Of a stretch of DNA of 14,220 bases, positions 1 through 8,214 are shown piece by piece; position 1 is the stretch's first letter, and every line of letters begins with the position of its first letter. The position numbers were made by a program, and so were the translations under genes. The notes beneath the pieces were generated by a model that had not been told where the DNA came from, ran no database searches, and worked only from the letters and a program-made list of their open reading frames with translations. This DNA is from Alphaproteobacteria bacterium (GTDB taxonomy: Bacteria > Pseudomonadota > Alphaproteobacteria > Rhizobiales > Beijerinckiaceae): assembly GCA_009921785.1 (NCBI GenBank), contig RFXE01000022.1:1-14220 (forward strand), given 5' to 3'.

Positions 1-1
1 T

Positions 2-1339
2 GCGCATCAGGCCGTTTACACTGATGATGTTTTAGCTTCAGGTGATCATCGTTGGGGCATTCTGGGAGCAAGCCTGCGGTCCGCTGAAACACGTGATGCG
101 CTATCACCGCAGGATGGACTTTATACGATAGCTATACGCAGTGCTGCAGGTACTGTGCATCGCGTCATCGGCTCAGTCATGCGCCTCTTGGTCGCGCCCG
201 AGAATCCAGAAGCGTTGATTGCCGCCATGGTGGACCCTCACGTCAAAATAGTTTCCCTCACAATAACCGAAAAAGCCTATTGTCTTGATCCGGCGACGGG
301 ACAGCTTGATGGTGAGCATCCGGATATTCGCCACGATATCGCAAATCCCGATCAACCGAAGACGGCGCCGGGTTATATTCTCGCAGCCCTTCATCGTCGC
401 CGTGCTTTGGGTTTAAAACCCTTCACCGTCATGTCATGCGATAATTTGCCGTCGAATGGCAAAAAGCTCCACGCGATCTTGGTTAAACTCGCTGGATTAA
501 GAAGTGCTGAGTTTGCCTCCTTTATCGAAACAGACGTTGCATGCCCTTCGACAATGATCGATCGCATTGTGCCACAAACAACCGATGAGGATCGCGCCAT
601 TGCCAAAGCTGCGTTGCATCTTGAAGACGCCTGGCCCATTGCCACCGAGCCTTTTACCCAATGGGTAATTGAGGATCGCTTCCCTGAAGGACGTCCCGAC
701 TGGGAGCGATTTGGCGCTGAGCTTGTCGATAATGTTGCGCCCTATGAGGCGATGAAACTTAGGCTCTTGAACGCCTCGCATACAATGCTTGCCTTTTTGG
801 GATCCCTTGCCGGACATCGCACGGTTGCTGATGCGATGAATGATAAAGCCATAGGCAGTTTTATCGCGCGTTTTATGGAAGAGGATGTCATTCCGGTTTT
901 GACGATTCCTCCCGGTGCCGATGTTCACGCCTATGCGGCATCACTCCTGGAGCGTTTTCGCAATCCGGCCTTAAACCATCGTTTGGAACAAATTGCGTCC
1001 GACAGTTCTCAGAAAATTCCGCAAAGATTTCTAGGCACAGCTCAGGATCGCCTTGCGCGAGGGCTTCCGCTCGGGCGCTTAGCCTATGCTCTCGCTGGCT
1101 TTGCTCTCTATGTTCTCGGTCGGGATGAGATGGGCCAGACGCTCGCGCTTAAGGATCCTATGGCCGAGAGTCTTCGTCAAAGTCTTGATGCGGCGGGAGA
1201 TGATCCGGGAGCAATCATCCATGCGCTTATGGGCTTTACCGCCATCTTTGGTCAATGGGGTCAGGATCAGCGATTTGTTGATCCCCTCATCCACGCCTTA
1301 AAAGCGTTGCAAAGTCACGGCGTGAGAGCGAGCCTTTAA
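2..1339 (+). CDS. Mannitol dehydrogenase / fructuronate reductase family protein, 5' end outside window
   Basis: NAD(P)-dependent long-chain polyol dehydrogenase, oxidising a sugar alcohol such as mannitol to fructose, or reducing fructuronate in hexuronate catabolism. The frame is open from base 2, and its first residues, AHQAVYTDD, match the family's conserved N-terminal block, so the ATG-like start near 155 (really a GTG) is not the true start. About 45-50 N-terminal residues, with the Rossmann glycine motif, lie off the left edge. The catalytic signature K-x4-N-x2-H is visible in KLRLLNASH (about bases 755-781), and SCDNLPSNGK is another family block. The C-terminal helical domain is complete and the gene ends in TAA. 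It converges on the MFS gene with a 75-bp gap. Family certain; mannitol, arabinitol or fructuronate specificity cannot be told without the N terminus and neighbours. Confidence 0.93.
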   Translation, partial: AHQAVYTDDVLASGDHRWGILGASLRSAETRDALSPQDGLYTIAIRSAAGTVHRVIGSVMRLLVAPENPEALIAAMVDPHVKIVSLTITEKAYCLDPATGQLDGEHPDIRHDIANPDQPKTAPGYILAALHRRRALGLKPFTVMSCDNLPSNGKKLHAILVKLAGLRSAEFASFIETDVACPSTMIDRIVPQTTDEDRAIAKAALHLEDAWPIATEPFTQWVIEDRFPEGRPDWERFGAELVDNVAPYEAMKLRLLNASHTMLAFLGSLAGHRTVADAMNDKAIGSFIARFMEEDVIPVLTIPPGADVHAYAASLLERFRNPALNHRLEQIASDSSQKIPQRFLGTAQDRLARGLPLGRLAYALAGFALYVLGRDEMGQTLALKDPMAESLRQSLDAAGDDPGAIIHALMGFTAIFGQWGQDQRFVDPLIHALKALQSHGVRASL

Positions 1340-1414
1340 GCTCCCTTCAATTGGAATTAGCAATGAAGAATAAAGGCGCTACGACGTAAGAAGCCTCTTA
1401 GCTGCCCGTGCTTA

Positions 1415-2560
1415 TCATGCCGTTTTACCTGTGCCATAAATGGCAAAGGCGAAAATCAATCCCGATGAGCAGATGAGGGCGCCAGTTAAAGCGAGTGCGG
1501 GATAGCTGAAGTGATGATCAATCAGCAAACCTCCTACCCACGCGCCGCCGGCATTGCCAAGATTAAACGCACCAATATTTAGCGCGGAGGCAAGATTGGG
1601 TGCGCCTTTCGCGGCATTCATGATTCCGATTTGGAGAGGTGGAATTGTACCGAAGGCTGCAAATCCTAAGAGGAAGATGGTAACACTCGTGGTCCAAACA
1701 TTTGACATCACGAAGGCGAATAGAGCCATCAAAACAACAAGCGCTCCAAGCGTGCCATAGAGCGAGAGGCTCAAAGATTTATCCGAAAGCCGGCCCATTA
1801 CATGATTGCCAAGTGTCAACCCCACTCCATAAATGAAGAGAACAAGAGTCATTGTGTTGGGTGACAGCCCCGTTGCCTCACGCAAGATCGGTGCAATATA
1901 AGTCCAGACAACAAAGACGCCACCAAAGCCGAATGTGGTTGTTGCAAGCGCAAGCCAAACGCCCGCCCGCTTAAGCACGGATAATTCTTTTGCCACGGCA
2001 CCCGTTTGTTCAGGTGCTTGAGGCTTCAAGGCAAAGAATAAAAAAGCGCCTGTGATCAACCCGAGCAAACTAACAAGACAGAAGCTCACGCGCCAACTTA
2101 AATATTCGCCGATAGCGGTTCCTAGAGGCACGCCAATAATATTCGATAGCGCAAGACCAGAGAACATAAGCGCAATAGCGCGTGATCGCTTTTCTGCGGG
2201 CACAAGTTGCGCGCCGACAACAGAACCAACACCGAAGAACGCGCCATGCATGAGTGATGAGACGATACGGCCTGCAAGCATGAAGCCATAGTTCGGGGCG
2301 AGGGCAGACATGAGATTGCCGATAACAAAGAGCGACATCAGGCCGACAAGCAATGTTTTACGATCAATCCGCGCGGTGCCAAGTGTCATGATGGGAGCGC
2401 CGACAACGACGCCGAGCGCATAGCCTGTGACAAGAAGGCCCGCGACAGGAATCGATGCCGACAAATCCGCTGCGACATTGGGCAAGAGGCCCATCATGAT
2501 AAATTCGGTGGTACCGACGGCAAATGTGCCAAGCGCAAGCGCGTAAAGCTCAATAGGCAT
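1415..2560 (-). CDS. DHA1-type MFS transporter (AraJ/YdhP-like)
   Basis: Twelve-helix inner-membrane proton-driven exporter of the drug:H+ antiporter-1 group, about 381 residues, full length for the family. The protein opens with MPIELYALALGTFAVGTTEF, typical of AraJ/YdhP/NepI relatives. A motif-A-like loop with the residues RIDRKT follows helix 2, and a motif-C-like stretch SNIIGVPLGTAIGE lies in helix 5. The frame is open upstream to 2668, but the extension is non-hydrophobic and unlike the family. The ATG at 2560 has GAGGA about 6 bases upstream and is the better start. It is a lone gene with no regulator beside it. Substrate unknown: drugs, sugars or nucleosides have all been shown for relatives. 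Confidence 0.92.
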   Translation of the reverse strand: MPIELYALALGTFAVGTTEFIMMGLLPNVAADLSASIPVAGLLVTGYALGVVVGAPIMTLGTARIDRKTLLVGLMSLFVIGNLMSALAPNYGFMLAGRIVSSLMHGAFFGVGSVVGAQLVPAEKRSRAIALMFSGLALSNIIGVPLGTAIGEYLSWRVSFCLVSLLGLITGAFLFFALKPQAPEQTGAVAKELSVLKRAGVWLALATTTFGFGGVFVVWTYIAPILREATGLSPNTMTLVLFIYGVGLTLGNHVMGRLSDKSLSLSLYGTLGALVVLMALFAFVMSNVWTTSVTIFLLGFAAFGTIPPLQIGIMNAAKGAPNLASALNIGAFNLGNAGGAWVGGLLIDHHFSYPALALTGALICSSGLIFAFAIYGTGKTA

Positions 2561-2600
2561 GAAGGTCCTCAACTCTCTACAAGGCAAAGATACCCATGCC

Positions 2601-2615
2601 TTCTCATATAGAGAA
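2601..2615. promoter_or_regulatory. Small palindrome upstream of MFS gene, candidate operator
   Basis: TTCTC-ATATA-GAGAA is a perfect 5-bp inverted repeat around an AT-only centre, 41-55 bp upstream of the MFS start. It lies where a promoter would be expected (minus-strand TACAAT is about 6 bp further upstream). Short enough to be chance; position is the main support. Confidence 0.25.
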
Positions 2616-2746
2616 TATTGTAGATTGACTGGTTTGTCGCCCCTGCCAGTGCTTTGTATCAGCACCACGATAGCTTGCCCCCTACAAAGTGAGGCCTTCA
2701 GGGTTCATGCTGAGACAACATAGATGTCGGGAGAAGTGAGAGCCTG

Positions 2747-2983
2747 TTAGAGATTGAGCATCGTATTCCAGAGCGGATTCCGCTCTTTGTACTCTTTTCC
2801 CTCAGCCGTCTCTTCCCGAGAGCGCTGGGTTGCGAATTCCGACATGGCGGTGATGACGGGCGGAACGCTGGCGGGTTCTGGTTGGGTATATTCAGAGACA
2901 AGCGAAGGCTTCCGGCGCACCACTCGATGCACGGGCTTTATGGGGCTTGTGTTCATTATGCTGGGATTGAATGTGATCCGCAT
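2747..2983 (-). CDS. Small hypothetical protein, 78 residues
   Basis: Not recognised. A basic, proline-rich N-terminal half (NTSPIKPVHRVVRRKPS) precedes a charged segment and an ending rich in E/K/N with two tryptophan/tyrosine-type aromatics (KEYKERNPLWNTMLNL). No signal peptide or membrane helix. The ATG at 2983 has AAGGCGG about 6 bases upstream, and a perfect TATAAT lies about 49 bp upstream on the same strand, which favours this frame over the similarly long open frame on the opposite strand. It sits alone between the MFS gene and the catabolic block. It could be a spurious frame. Confidence 0.42.
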   Translation of the reverse strand: MRITFNPSIMNTSPIKPVHRVVRRKPSLVSEYTQPEPASVPPVITAMSEFATQRSREETAEGKEYKERNPLWNTMLNL

Positions 2984-3031
2984 AGAAACCGCCTTTTCGC
3001 TATAACGATAAGAACGGCCGCTGGGGGTTAA

Positions 3032-3037
3032 ATTATA
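3032..3037 (-). promoter_or_regulatory. Candidate -10 box for the 78-residue ORF
   Basis: Minus strand reads GAGCTATAATTTAACC, a perfect TATAAT, 49 bp ahead of the small ORF's ATG. No good TTGACA-like -35 is present at 16-18 bp spacing, so this is only suggestive. The rest of 3006-3179 contains AT-rich sequence, an A7 run, and a short hairpin, but no gene. Confidence 0.28.
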
Positions 3038-3179
3038 GCTCAGCGCGTAAGAAGGCGTGGGTTAATAAAAAAAGGCCCAAAATTATCATTTTTGCGTGTA
3101 TATTCACTAGTCGAGATCAAATCTGGCCGGTTCTCTCTTTGGGACGAATGGACCGCTCTATTGAGCGTTATCTTAAGCG

Positions 3180-3911
3180 CTAGGGGGCTGAGTCTTTAAA
3201 TTGCCCGCGATAGACTTTAGCGGAAGGCGTCGCGTAAGCGCCAAGCTTTGATGTTTTTAGACCCAACACACCGAGGCCTTCTGCCAGTTTAACGGCGGCC
3301 GCAACACCATCAACAACCGGTAGACCGTGTTTTAATGAAAGCCGTTGCGCGAGATCAGCCATACCTGCGCAGCCCAACACAATCGCCTCGGCATTATCCT
3401 CATTCTTAGCGCGCTCAATCTCTTCGCTAATGCGCGCGGACGCATTGGACGCCGGATTTTCAAGTTCAAGAACCGGAATTTCAGACGCTCTTACGCGCGC
3501 GCATCGTGAGGCTAATCCATATTTCATGAGATTGGTTTCAATCGCGGCGATCGAGCGCGACAGAGTCGTGATCACTGAAAATCGATGACCCAGGAGGGAA
3601 GCAAAATGGAAGGCTGCTTCGCCAATCCCGATCACCGGCGCGCTCGCAAGACTTCGGGCCGCCTCTAAACCTGTGTCATCAAAGCAAGCAATAATATGAG
3701 CATCGATCTTGTCGGCTTCGCCCTTCCGAATTTCTGTCAATAATCCTGGCACAGAAAAGGCTTCATCATAATAGCCTTCAATTGACACAGGACCATCGGC
3801 GGGATTGACCGCAATGATCGTTGTTCCTGCGGCGGCAACGTTGCGCGCCGCTTCACCAATTTTCTCGGTCATAGAATGTGTTGTGTTTGGATTGATGACG
3901 AGAATCCGCAT
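3180..3911 (-). CDS. Asp/Glu/hydantoin racemase family protein
   Basis: Cofactor-independent cytosolic racemase of 243 residues, the usual length for hydantoin and allantoin racemases. It starts MRILVINPNTT, the family N-terminal block. The two catalytic cysteines are present: C76 in ACFDDTGL and C181 in VLGCAGMADL, each in its characteristic setting. Its ATG overlaps the preceding permease stop by one base (TAATG), so translation is probably coupled. As last gene of an ABC transporter operon downstream of a hydantoinase and AllA, it most likely interconverts enantiomers of a 5-substituted hydantoin or of allantoin so that one ring-opening enzyme can use both. Maleate isomerase-like relatives are less likely because of the N-terminal block and context. 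Confidence 0.88.
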   Translation of the reverse strand: MRILVINPNTTHSMTEKIGEAARNVAAAGTTIIAVNPADGPVSIEGYYDEAFSVPGLLTEIRKGEADKIDAHIIACFDDTGLEAARSLASAPVIGIGEAAFHFASLLGHRFSVITTLSRSIAAIETNLMKYGLASRCARVRASEIPVLELENPASNASARISEEIERAKNEDNAEAIVLGCAGMADLAQRLSLKHGLPVVDGVAAAVKLAEGLGVLGLKTSKLGAYATPSAKVYRGQFKDSAP

Positions 3912-4813
3912 TACATTAAACCCTTTCCGGCATCCGAGCCGAAACGTCGTTGCCGTGCCTGCAAGAGTTGAATGATAAACAGCGCTGCAAATATAACAAT
4001 GAAGGATACGGCTGTCGTGAGCGTGCCAAGCGCATAAATATCAGGCTTCGTCACCGTGGTCGTGAGACCCTGCAATTCGAGTGGCAATGTATTCACCGAA
4101 CCAATGGATTGGCTAGAGCGTGCGAGTTCATCCCATGACAGCGTGAAGCCGAACAGTCCGATGCCTACAACCGAGGGCAGAATGATTGGCAACACGACAT
4201 GGCGGAAGGTCTGCCAAGGTGTCGCGCCGAGATCGCGAGCCGCTTCTTCAAGCCGCGCATCAAAGCGATTAAAAATAGCAAACATGATCAGGAGACCGAA
4301 GGGCAGTGTCCAGGTTAAATGCGCGCCAAGGCCTGAGGTAAAGAGCCCCATTGCTGTGGTCCATCCCTCAGCAAACCAGCCGAGACCCAAATCATTCGCA
4401 TGATTAATCATCAGATCATCGAATAGTCGAAACTCAAGCGCGATGCCGAGTGATGTGATGATCGAAGGCATGATCAAAGAGGCGATCGCGGCGTAGAATA
4501 AAACTGAGGCGCCTTTGAAGCCCTTGCGGAACGCCATGCCGGCGGCCACTGAGAAGACCACAGTGATCATCATCACGACAGCGCCTAAAGCAAGCGAGCG
4601 TTTGAAGGCCGCGCCGATATTAACAACGCCATTACCTTCGAACACTTTATAGAACCAATGAAGGGATATGCCGTTCATCGGGAATGTAAGGCCACCTTCA
4701 GGTCCCTGAAAAGACAAAACGAAAATCGCAAACATTGGGCCATAGAGAAATAATACATAGGCTGTAAATATTGCAGCTAAAATATAGAAGGTTTTTGATC
4801 GACGGTCGCTCAT
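3911..4813 (-). CDS. ABC transporter permease, PotC-like
   Basis: Inner-membrane subunit of a type I importer of the spermidine/putrescine (PotABCD) family, 300 residues with about six hydrophobic segments. The first is at about residues 8-34 and follows a short basic cytoplasmic start, MSDRRSK. The EAA loop that docks on the ATPase is seen at residues 190-210 (EEAARDLGATPWQTFRHVV). The upstream permease stop and this ATG are separated by a single base (TGAGATG), and its own stop overlaps the racemase start, so the three genes are tightly coupled. Pairs with the 4815-5696 permease. An insertion between helices, around residues 128-160, is longer than I expect for PotC. Confidence 0.92.
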   Translation of the reverse strand: MSDRRSKTFYILAAIFTAYVLFLYGPMFAIFVLSFQGPEGGLTFPMNGISLHWFYKVFEGNGVVNIGAAFKRSLALGAVVMMITVVFSVAAGMAFRKGFKGASVLFYAAIASLIMPSIITSLGIALEFRLFDDLMINHANDLGLGWFAEGWTTAMGLFTSGLGAHLTWTLPFGLLIMFAIFNRFDARLEEAARDLGATPWQTFRHVVLPIILPSVVGIGLFGFTLSWDELARSSQSIGSVNTLPLELQGLTTTVTKPDIYALGTLTTAVSFIVIFAALFIIQLLQARQRRFGSDAGKGLM

Positions 4814-4814
4814 C

Positions 4815-5696
4815 TCACAATTCCTTACGAATATCGACGAGACGTGTGAGCATCGAAATAATCACAATCGTGATTCCGAGAAGAATCACAGCGTCCGCTG
4901 CGGCAGCAGGAAATTGCAATGCATTCAAGCGCGTCTCGATGATTTTTCCGGCGGATGCAATTTGTTGCCCGCCCATCACGCCAATCGTCACAAAGTCGCC
5001 CATGACGATGGTGATAACAAAAATCGAACCGATGACAATGCCAGGCTTGGCAAGCGGAATGATGATATTGACGAGCGTTTGAAAGCCTGAGGCACCGGCA
5101 TCATAAGCGGCCTCGATCAACTTATGGTCGATTCTAATCATCGAATTGAAAATGGGCACCACCATGAAGAAGGTGAAGAGATGCACAAAAGCGAGCACAA
5201 CAGAAAATTCAGAGAATAATAGCCATTCCATCGGCACCTTGATCAATCCTAAATCAATCAAGCCTTGATTGATGAGGCCATTACGCCCAAGAAGGGGAAT
5301 CCACGCGATCATGCGGATGACATTCGACGTCCAAAACGGGATCGTGCAGAGCAGCGATAAAAGAATTTGCCATGTTTTCGATTTGATATGGAATGCCAGA
5401 AAATAGGCAATCGTGAAACCAAGAGTGAGCGTAATAAGCCAAGTGAGAAAGCAGAGTTTTACTGTTTTTGCATAGGTTTTTAAAATCGTGCACAATTCGG
5501 GTAGCTGAACGATGCAGCCCTCGAATGTATCCGTATAACCCCGGAAGCTGAAGGCGGGGAGCATTTCGTATTCATTATAGTCCCATGCGCTGACGATCAC
5601 CACGAAGATAAGTGGTAACAAAAAAAACGCCACAAAGACCAGCATCATCGGTCCGGCTTGTAGCCAGGCAATCAGAGAGGTCCGGGACTGTGTCAT
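4815..5696 (-). CDS. ABC transporter permease, PotB-like
   Basis: First of two inner-membrane permeases of the polyamine-type importer. From the ATG at 5696 it is 293 residues with about six membrane spans. Counting from the upstream TTG at 5717, the first span covers residues 22-43 and the EAA loop begins at 202 (EAAYDAGASGFQ). Neither the TTG nor the ATG has a convincing ribosome-binding site, so the start is uncertain by seven codons. A periplasmic loop after the first helix (FRGYTDTFEGCIVQLPELC) contains two cysteines. It lies 81 bp after the binding-protein gene, separated from it by a strong hairpin that may lower permease expression relative to the binding protein. Confidence 0.9.
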   Translation of the reverse strand: MTQSRTSLIAWLQAGPMMLVFVAFFLLPLIFVVIVSAWDYNEYEMLPAFSFRGYTDTFEGCIVQLPELCTILKTYAKTVKLCFLTWLITLTLGFTIAYFLAFHIKSKTWQILLSLLCTIPFWTSNVIRMIAWIPLLGRNGLINQGLIDLGLIKVPMEWLLFSEFSVVLAFVHLFTFFMVVPIFNSMIRIDHKLIEAAYDAGASGFQTLVNIIIPLAKPGIVIGSIFVITIVMGDFVTIGVMGGQQIASAGKIIETRLNALQFPAAAADAVILLGITIVIISMLTRLVDIRKEL

Positions 5697-5735
5697 GAAA
5701 CGGTGCGCTCGGGTCAAATAAACAAAAAGAGGAAG

Positions 5736-5764
5736 GCCTGCCGCGCTCAGCTAGCGCGACAGGC
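5736..5764 (-). terminator. Intercistronic hairpin with T-rich tail, likely attenuator
   Basis: Twelve-base arms (5736-5747 and 5753-5764) around a 5-base loop. In the minus-strand transcript all 12 positions pair, with one G-U wobble; in the plus-strand transcript that position is a C-A mismatch, so the structure suits RNA from the ABC operon. In the minus direction it is followed by CTTCCTCTTTTTGTTTATTT. It sits 13 bp past the binding-protein stop. It could be a partial terminator or a 3'-end stabiliser that raises binding-protein over permease output, as is known for binding-protein operons. Confidence 0.68.
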
Positions 5765-5777
5765 TAACGAGATTAGA

Positions 5778-7070
5778 TTACGCAGCGATGAATTCGTTCC
5801 ACTTGCGAACCATATAGTCGTTTTCGTCCATCACGGCGTTCCAGCAGGCAACATTGCCCATGCGGTCGTCATAGGAACCACCGTCACGCACTGCGCCAGC
5901 CTTTTCAAGCAAGGAGCCATCCGGAGCTTTAATGTCACCCTTGGCCGCCTTGCCTTCCATCCAGTAACCCCACTCGTCCTCAGACATATTGGCCTTGGCG
6001 GTGGAGAGAACGGCTGAGTAATAGCCTTGGCGATTGAGGTAACCGCCAGCCCAACCCGAGAGGAACCAGTTGACGAATTCATAAGCCCATTCGAGCTTCG
6101 GACCGGTTGCTGCCTTCGAGACGCAGAAGCCCGACGCCCATGAACGATAGCCTTCCTTGAGGGGTTGGAAGGTGCACGGAATGCCCATCGAACGGACTTT
6201 CGTCACAGCAGGCGACCACATCGATTGAATGACAGTTTCACCCGATGCCATGAGGTTGACGCTCTCATTAAAGTCCTTCCAGAACGCGCGGAACTGGCCG
6301 GCCTTCTTGGCTTCGGTCAAGATCTTCATCGTGAGATCGATTTCTTCCTTCGTCATATTGCCCTTGTCGGCATATTTATGCTGACCGGTGGCTTCAATGA
6401 CCATTGCGGCATCCATGATACCGATTGAAGGAATGTTGAGAATTGAAGCCTTGCCCTTGAATTCTGGGTTCAGCAATTCAGCCCATGAGGAGATCGGGCG
6501 CTTGATGAGGTCCGGACGAATGCCGAGCGTGTCGGCGTTGTATACGGTCGGGATCAGCGTCACATAATCGGTGGCGGTCTTCGAGAAATTCTTCGAATTC
6601 GCACCTTCCAGATAGAGCACTTTCCACGGCGCCGTGCCTTGATCGCCAATCTTCTTGCCGTTGGGCAATTGGCCCTTTGTAAACACCGGCGTGATATTGT
6701 TAAATTCTTTGATCTTCTTGGCTTCGAGGCCAAGGATATTGCCTGATGGCACAAGCTTCTTCAGCGAGAAATATTCGGTATCGAGAACATCGAACGAATT
6801 CGGCTGTGTGATGACGCGCTTGGTCACATCGTCAGTCGTTGCCGAAATATATTCAATCTTGATGCCTGTGTCTTTTAAGCATTGTTGACCAATCAAATCG
6901 CCTTCGTTCACGCCCGTGCCAAGATAGCGCAACACTTTCGGCTCAGCGGATTTGACATAAGGAAAGCCGGTGATCGCGCCGGAGCCCGCAGCAAGGCCCG
7001 CAAGGCCTGCAGCCCCTTTCAAAAGCGAGCGGCGGCTCACTTTAGCATTCAATTTTACAGAGTCAGTCAT
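5778..7070 (-). CDS. ABC transporter solute-binding protein, PotD-like, Tat-exported
   Basis: Periplasmic ligand-binding subunit of the importer, about 430 residues, somewhat longer than E. coli PotD. The N terminus carries a twin-arginine signal, with SRRSLLKG at about residues 12-19, then an alanine/glycine hydrophobic stretch and a likely cleavage region near FPYVKSAEP. The family's C-terminal block is present as LEWAYEFVNWFLSGWAGGYL. Two adjacent ATGs (7073 and 7070) exist; GGAG is 6 bases from the second and only 3 from the first, so 7070 is preferred. The ATPase gene ends 19 bp upstream. Tat rather than Sec export suggests folding before export. The ligand is unknown; the enzyme context suggests a ureide, hydantoin or related amide rather than a polyamine. 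Confidence 0.92.
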   Translation of the reverse strand: MTDSVKLNAKVSRRSLLKGAAGLAGLAAGSGAITGFPYVKSAEPKVLRYLGTGVNEGDLIGQQCLKDTGIKIEYISATTDDVTKRVITQPNSFDVLDTEYFSLKKLVPSGNILGLEAKKIKEFNNITPVFTKGQLPNGKKIGDQGTAPWKVLYLEGANSKNFSKTATDYVTLIPTVYNADTLGIRPDLIKRPISSWAELLNPEFKGKASILNIPSIGIMDAAMVIEATGQHKYADKGNMTKEEIDLTMKILTEAKKAGQFRAFWKDFNESVNLMASGETVIQSMWSPAVTKVRSMGIPCTFQPLKEGYRSWASGFCVSKAATGPKLEWAYEFVNWFLSGWAGGYLNRQGYYSAVLSTAKANMSEDEWGYWMEGKAAKGDIKAPDGSLLEKAGAVRDGGSYDDRMGNVACWNAVMDENDYMVRKWNEFIAA

Positions 7071-7089
7071 CATATGCTCCAGTTAAATG

Positions 7090-8121
7090 TCACGCCGCGC
7101 CAGCGGTCGGGACGGTTGCGATTTGAGAAGAGTTGAGCGGGTGAGCCTGGTCGGCATTCCACGTCACGAGCACGCGATCACCAATCGAAACATTCATCTG
7201 ATCAATTGTGTCGTCGGATAATTCTGCCGCAAGATCATTGCCTTCTTCGCCGGCAATGGAAACGCGAACGAAGGTGCCTTGATATTCAATTTCCTTGATT
7301 GTCCCGGCAACGAAGGGGCCTGACACACCATCGCTTGGTGATTTCAAAATCAACCGATCATTGCGGACTGCAACACTCGATTGACCCGCGCGGATCACGG
7401 CATGGCCGCCGATAAATTTCGCAACAAATTCTGTGCGGGGATAATTAAAAATCTCGCGAGGGCTGCCTTGCTGTTCGATTTTTCCTGCATTCATCAACAC
7501 AACAAGATCAGCAAGCGCCATGGCTTCATCTTGACCATGTGTGACATGGATAAAGGTAATGCCCAGCTCGCGTTGAAGCCTTTTCAATTCAGTCCGCATA
7601 CGAAGGCGCAGGAACGGGTCAAGGGCCGAAAGCGGTTCGTCGAGCAGAAGAATTTGTGGCTTTGTGATTAACGCACGCGCAAGCGCGACGCGTTGTTGCT
7701 GACCGCCGGATAATTGTGCAGGCAGTCTTTGCTCATAGGCCTGCATATCCACAAGGGCAAGAAGCTTACGGGCTTCAGCATGACGCTCAGCCTTATCAAC
7801 GCCGCGCATTTTTAATGCAAAAGACACGTTATCGATGACATTCAAATGCGGAAAAAGCGCATAAGACTGAAACATCATCGCCGTATTGCGACCTGCAGGC
7901 AGCAAATCTGTTACATTATTTGCTCCAATGATAATGTCGCCCGATGTCACCGGTTCGTGACCGGCAATCATACGTAGTGTGGACGTTTTGCCGCAGCCCG
8001 AGGGACCGAGTAAACAGCAATAAGACCCTTCAGGAATTTTTAGATCAATATGATCGACGGCAACTGTGTTCCCGAAAAGTTTTGATACTTGAACTAATTC
8101 AAGTGTTGACTTTGAAGTCAT
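7090..8121 (-). CDS. ABC transporter ATP-binding protein, PotA-like
   Basis: Cytoplasmic ATPase of the importer, 343 residues. From the ATG at 8121 the motifs are: Walker A GPSGCGKT at 39-46, Q-loop Q84 (MMFQSYALFPH), signature LSGGQQQR from 137, Walker B ILLLDEP at 157-163, and switch histidine H195 (HVTHGQDEA). The last ~100 residues form a TOBE-type beta domain (GTIKEIEYQGTFVRVSI) as in PotA/FbpC-like proteins. The frame extends eight codons up to a TTG at 8145, but neither start has a clear ribosome-binding site and ATG is preferred. First gene of the transporter set, 159 bp after the NTF2-like gene, with candidate control elements in that gap. Confidence 0.94.
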   Translation of the reverse strand: MTSKSTLELVQVSKLFGNTVAVDHIDLKIPEGSYCCLLGPSGCGKTSTLRMIAGHEPVTSGDIIIGANNVTDLLPAGRNTAMMFQSYALFPHLNVIDNVSFALKMRGVDKAERHAEARKLLALVDMQAYEQRLPAQLSGGQQQRVALARALITKPQILLLDEPLSALDPFLRLRMRTELKRLQRELGITFIHVTHGQDEAMALADLVVLMNAGKIEQQGSPREIFNYPRTEFVAKFIGGHAVIRAGQSSVAVRNDRLILKSPSDGVSGPFVAGTIKEIEYQGTFVRVSIAGEEGNDLAAELSDDTIDQMNVSIGDRVLVTWNADQAHPLNSSQIATVPTAGAA

Positions 8122-8183
8122 GCCAAAGACGCCCGTTTGTTCCAACGGACATCAAGAATGCAACGGCTATGCCATCAAAAATT

Positions 8184-8201
8184 ATTCAATTAATTCAATT
8201 G
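8184..8201. repeat. Two-copy 9-bp direct repeat in gap before ABC operon
   Basis: ATTCAATTA followed directly by ATTCAATTG on the plus strand, 63-80 bp ahead of the ATPase ATG. The core TTCAAT recurs in a dyad upstream of the hydantoinase gene. It may be a regulator half-site in helical register of roughly one turn, or simply AT-rich sequence. Confidence 0.35.
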
Positions 8202-8214
8202 CCTTTACCTTGCG

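Noticed and set aside
497..928. Long minus-strand open frame opposite the dehydrogenase
   Set aside because: Lies wholly within the polyol dehydrogenase gene, which carries clear family motifs; the antisense frame has none.
2561..2668. N-terminal extension of the MFS protein
   Set aside because: The extra 36 residues are not membrane-like, and the internal ATG at 2560 with GAGGA matches the family start.
2754..3005. 83-residue open frame on the plus strand
   Set aside because: It overlaps the minus-strand small ORF almost entirely, and the minus frame has the better ribosome-binding site and -10 box. At most one is real.
3154..3167. Hairpin CGCTC-TATT-GAGCG after the racemase as terminator
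   Set aside because: Only five base pairs and no T-run in the minus direction, so not supported as an intrinsic terminator.
3911..8121. Naming the transporter a polyamine importer (potABCD)
   Set aside because: Subunit families match PotABCD, but the enzymes in the cluster point to ureides, and sequence alone does not fix the ligand, so no pot symbols were given.
8122..8145. TTG start for the ABC ATPase
   Set aside because: No ribosome-binding site; the ATG at 8121 gives a family-like N terminus.
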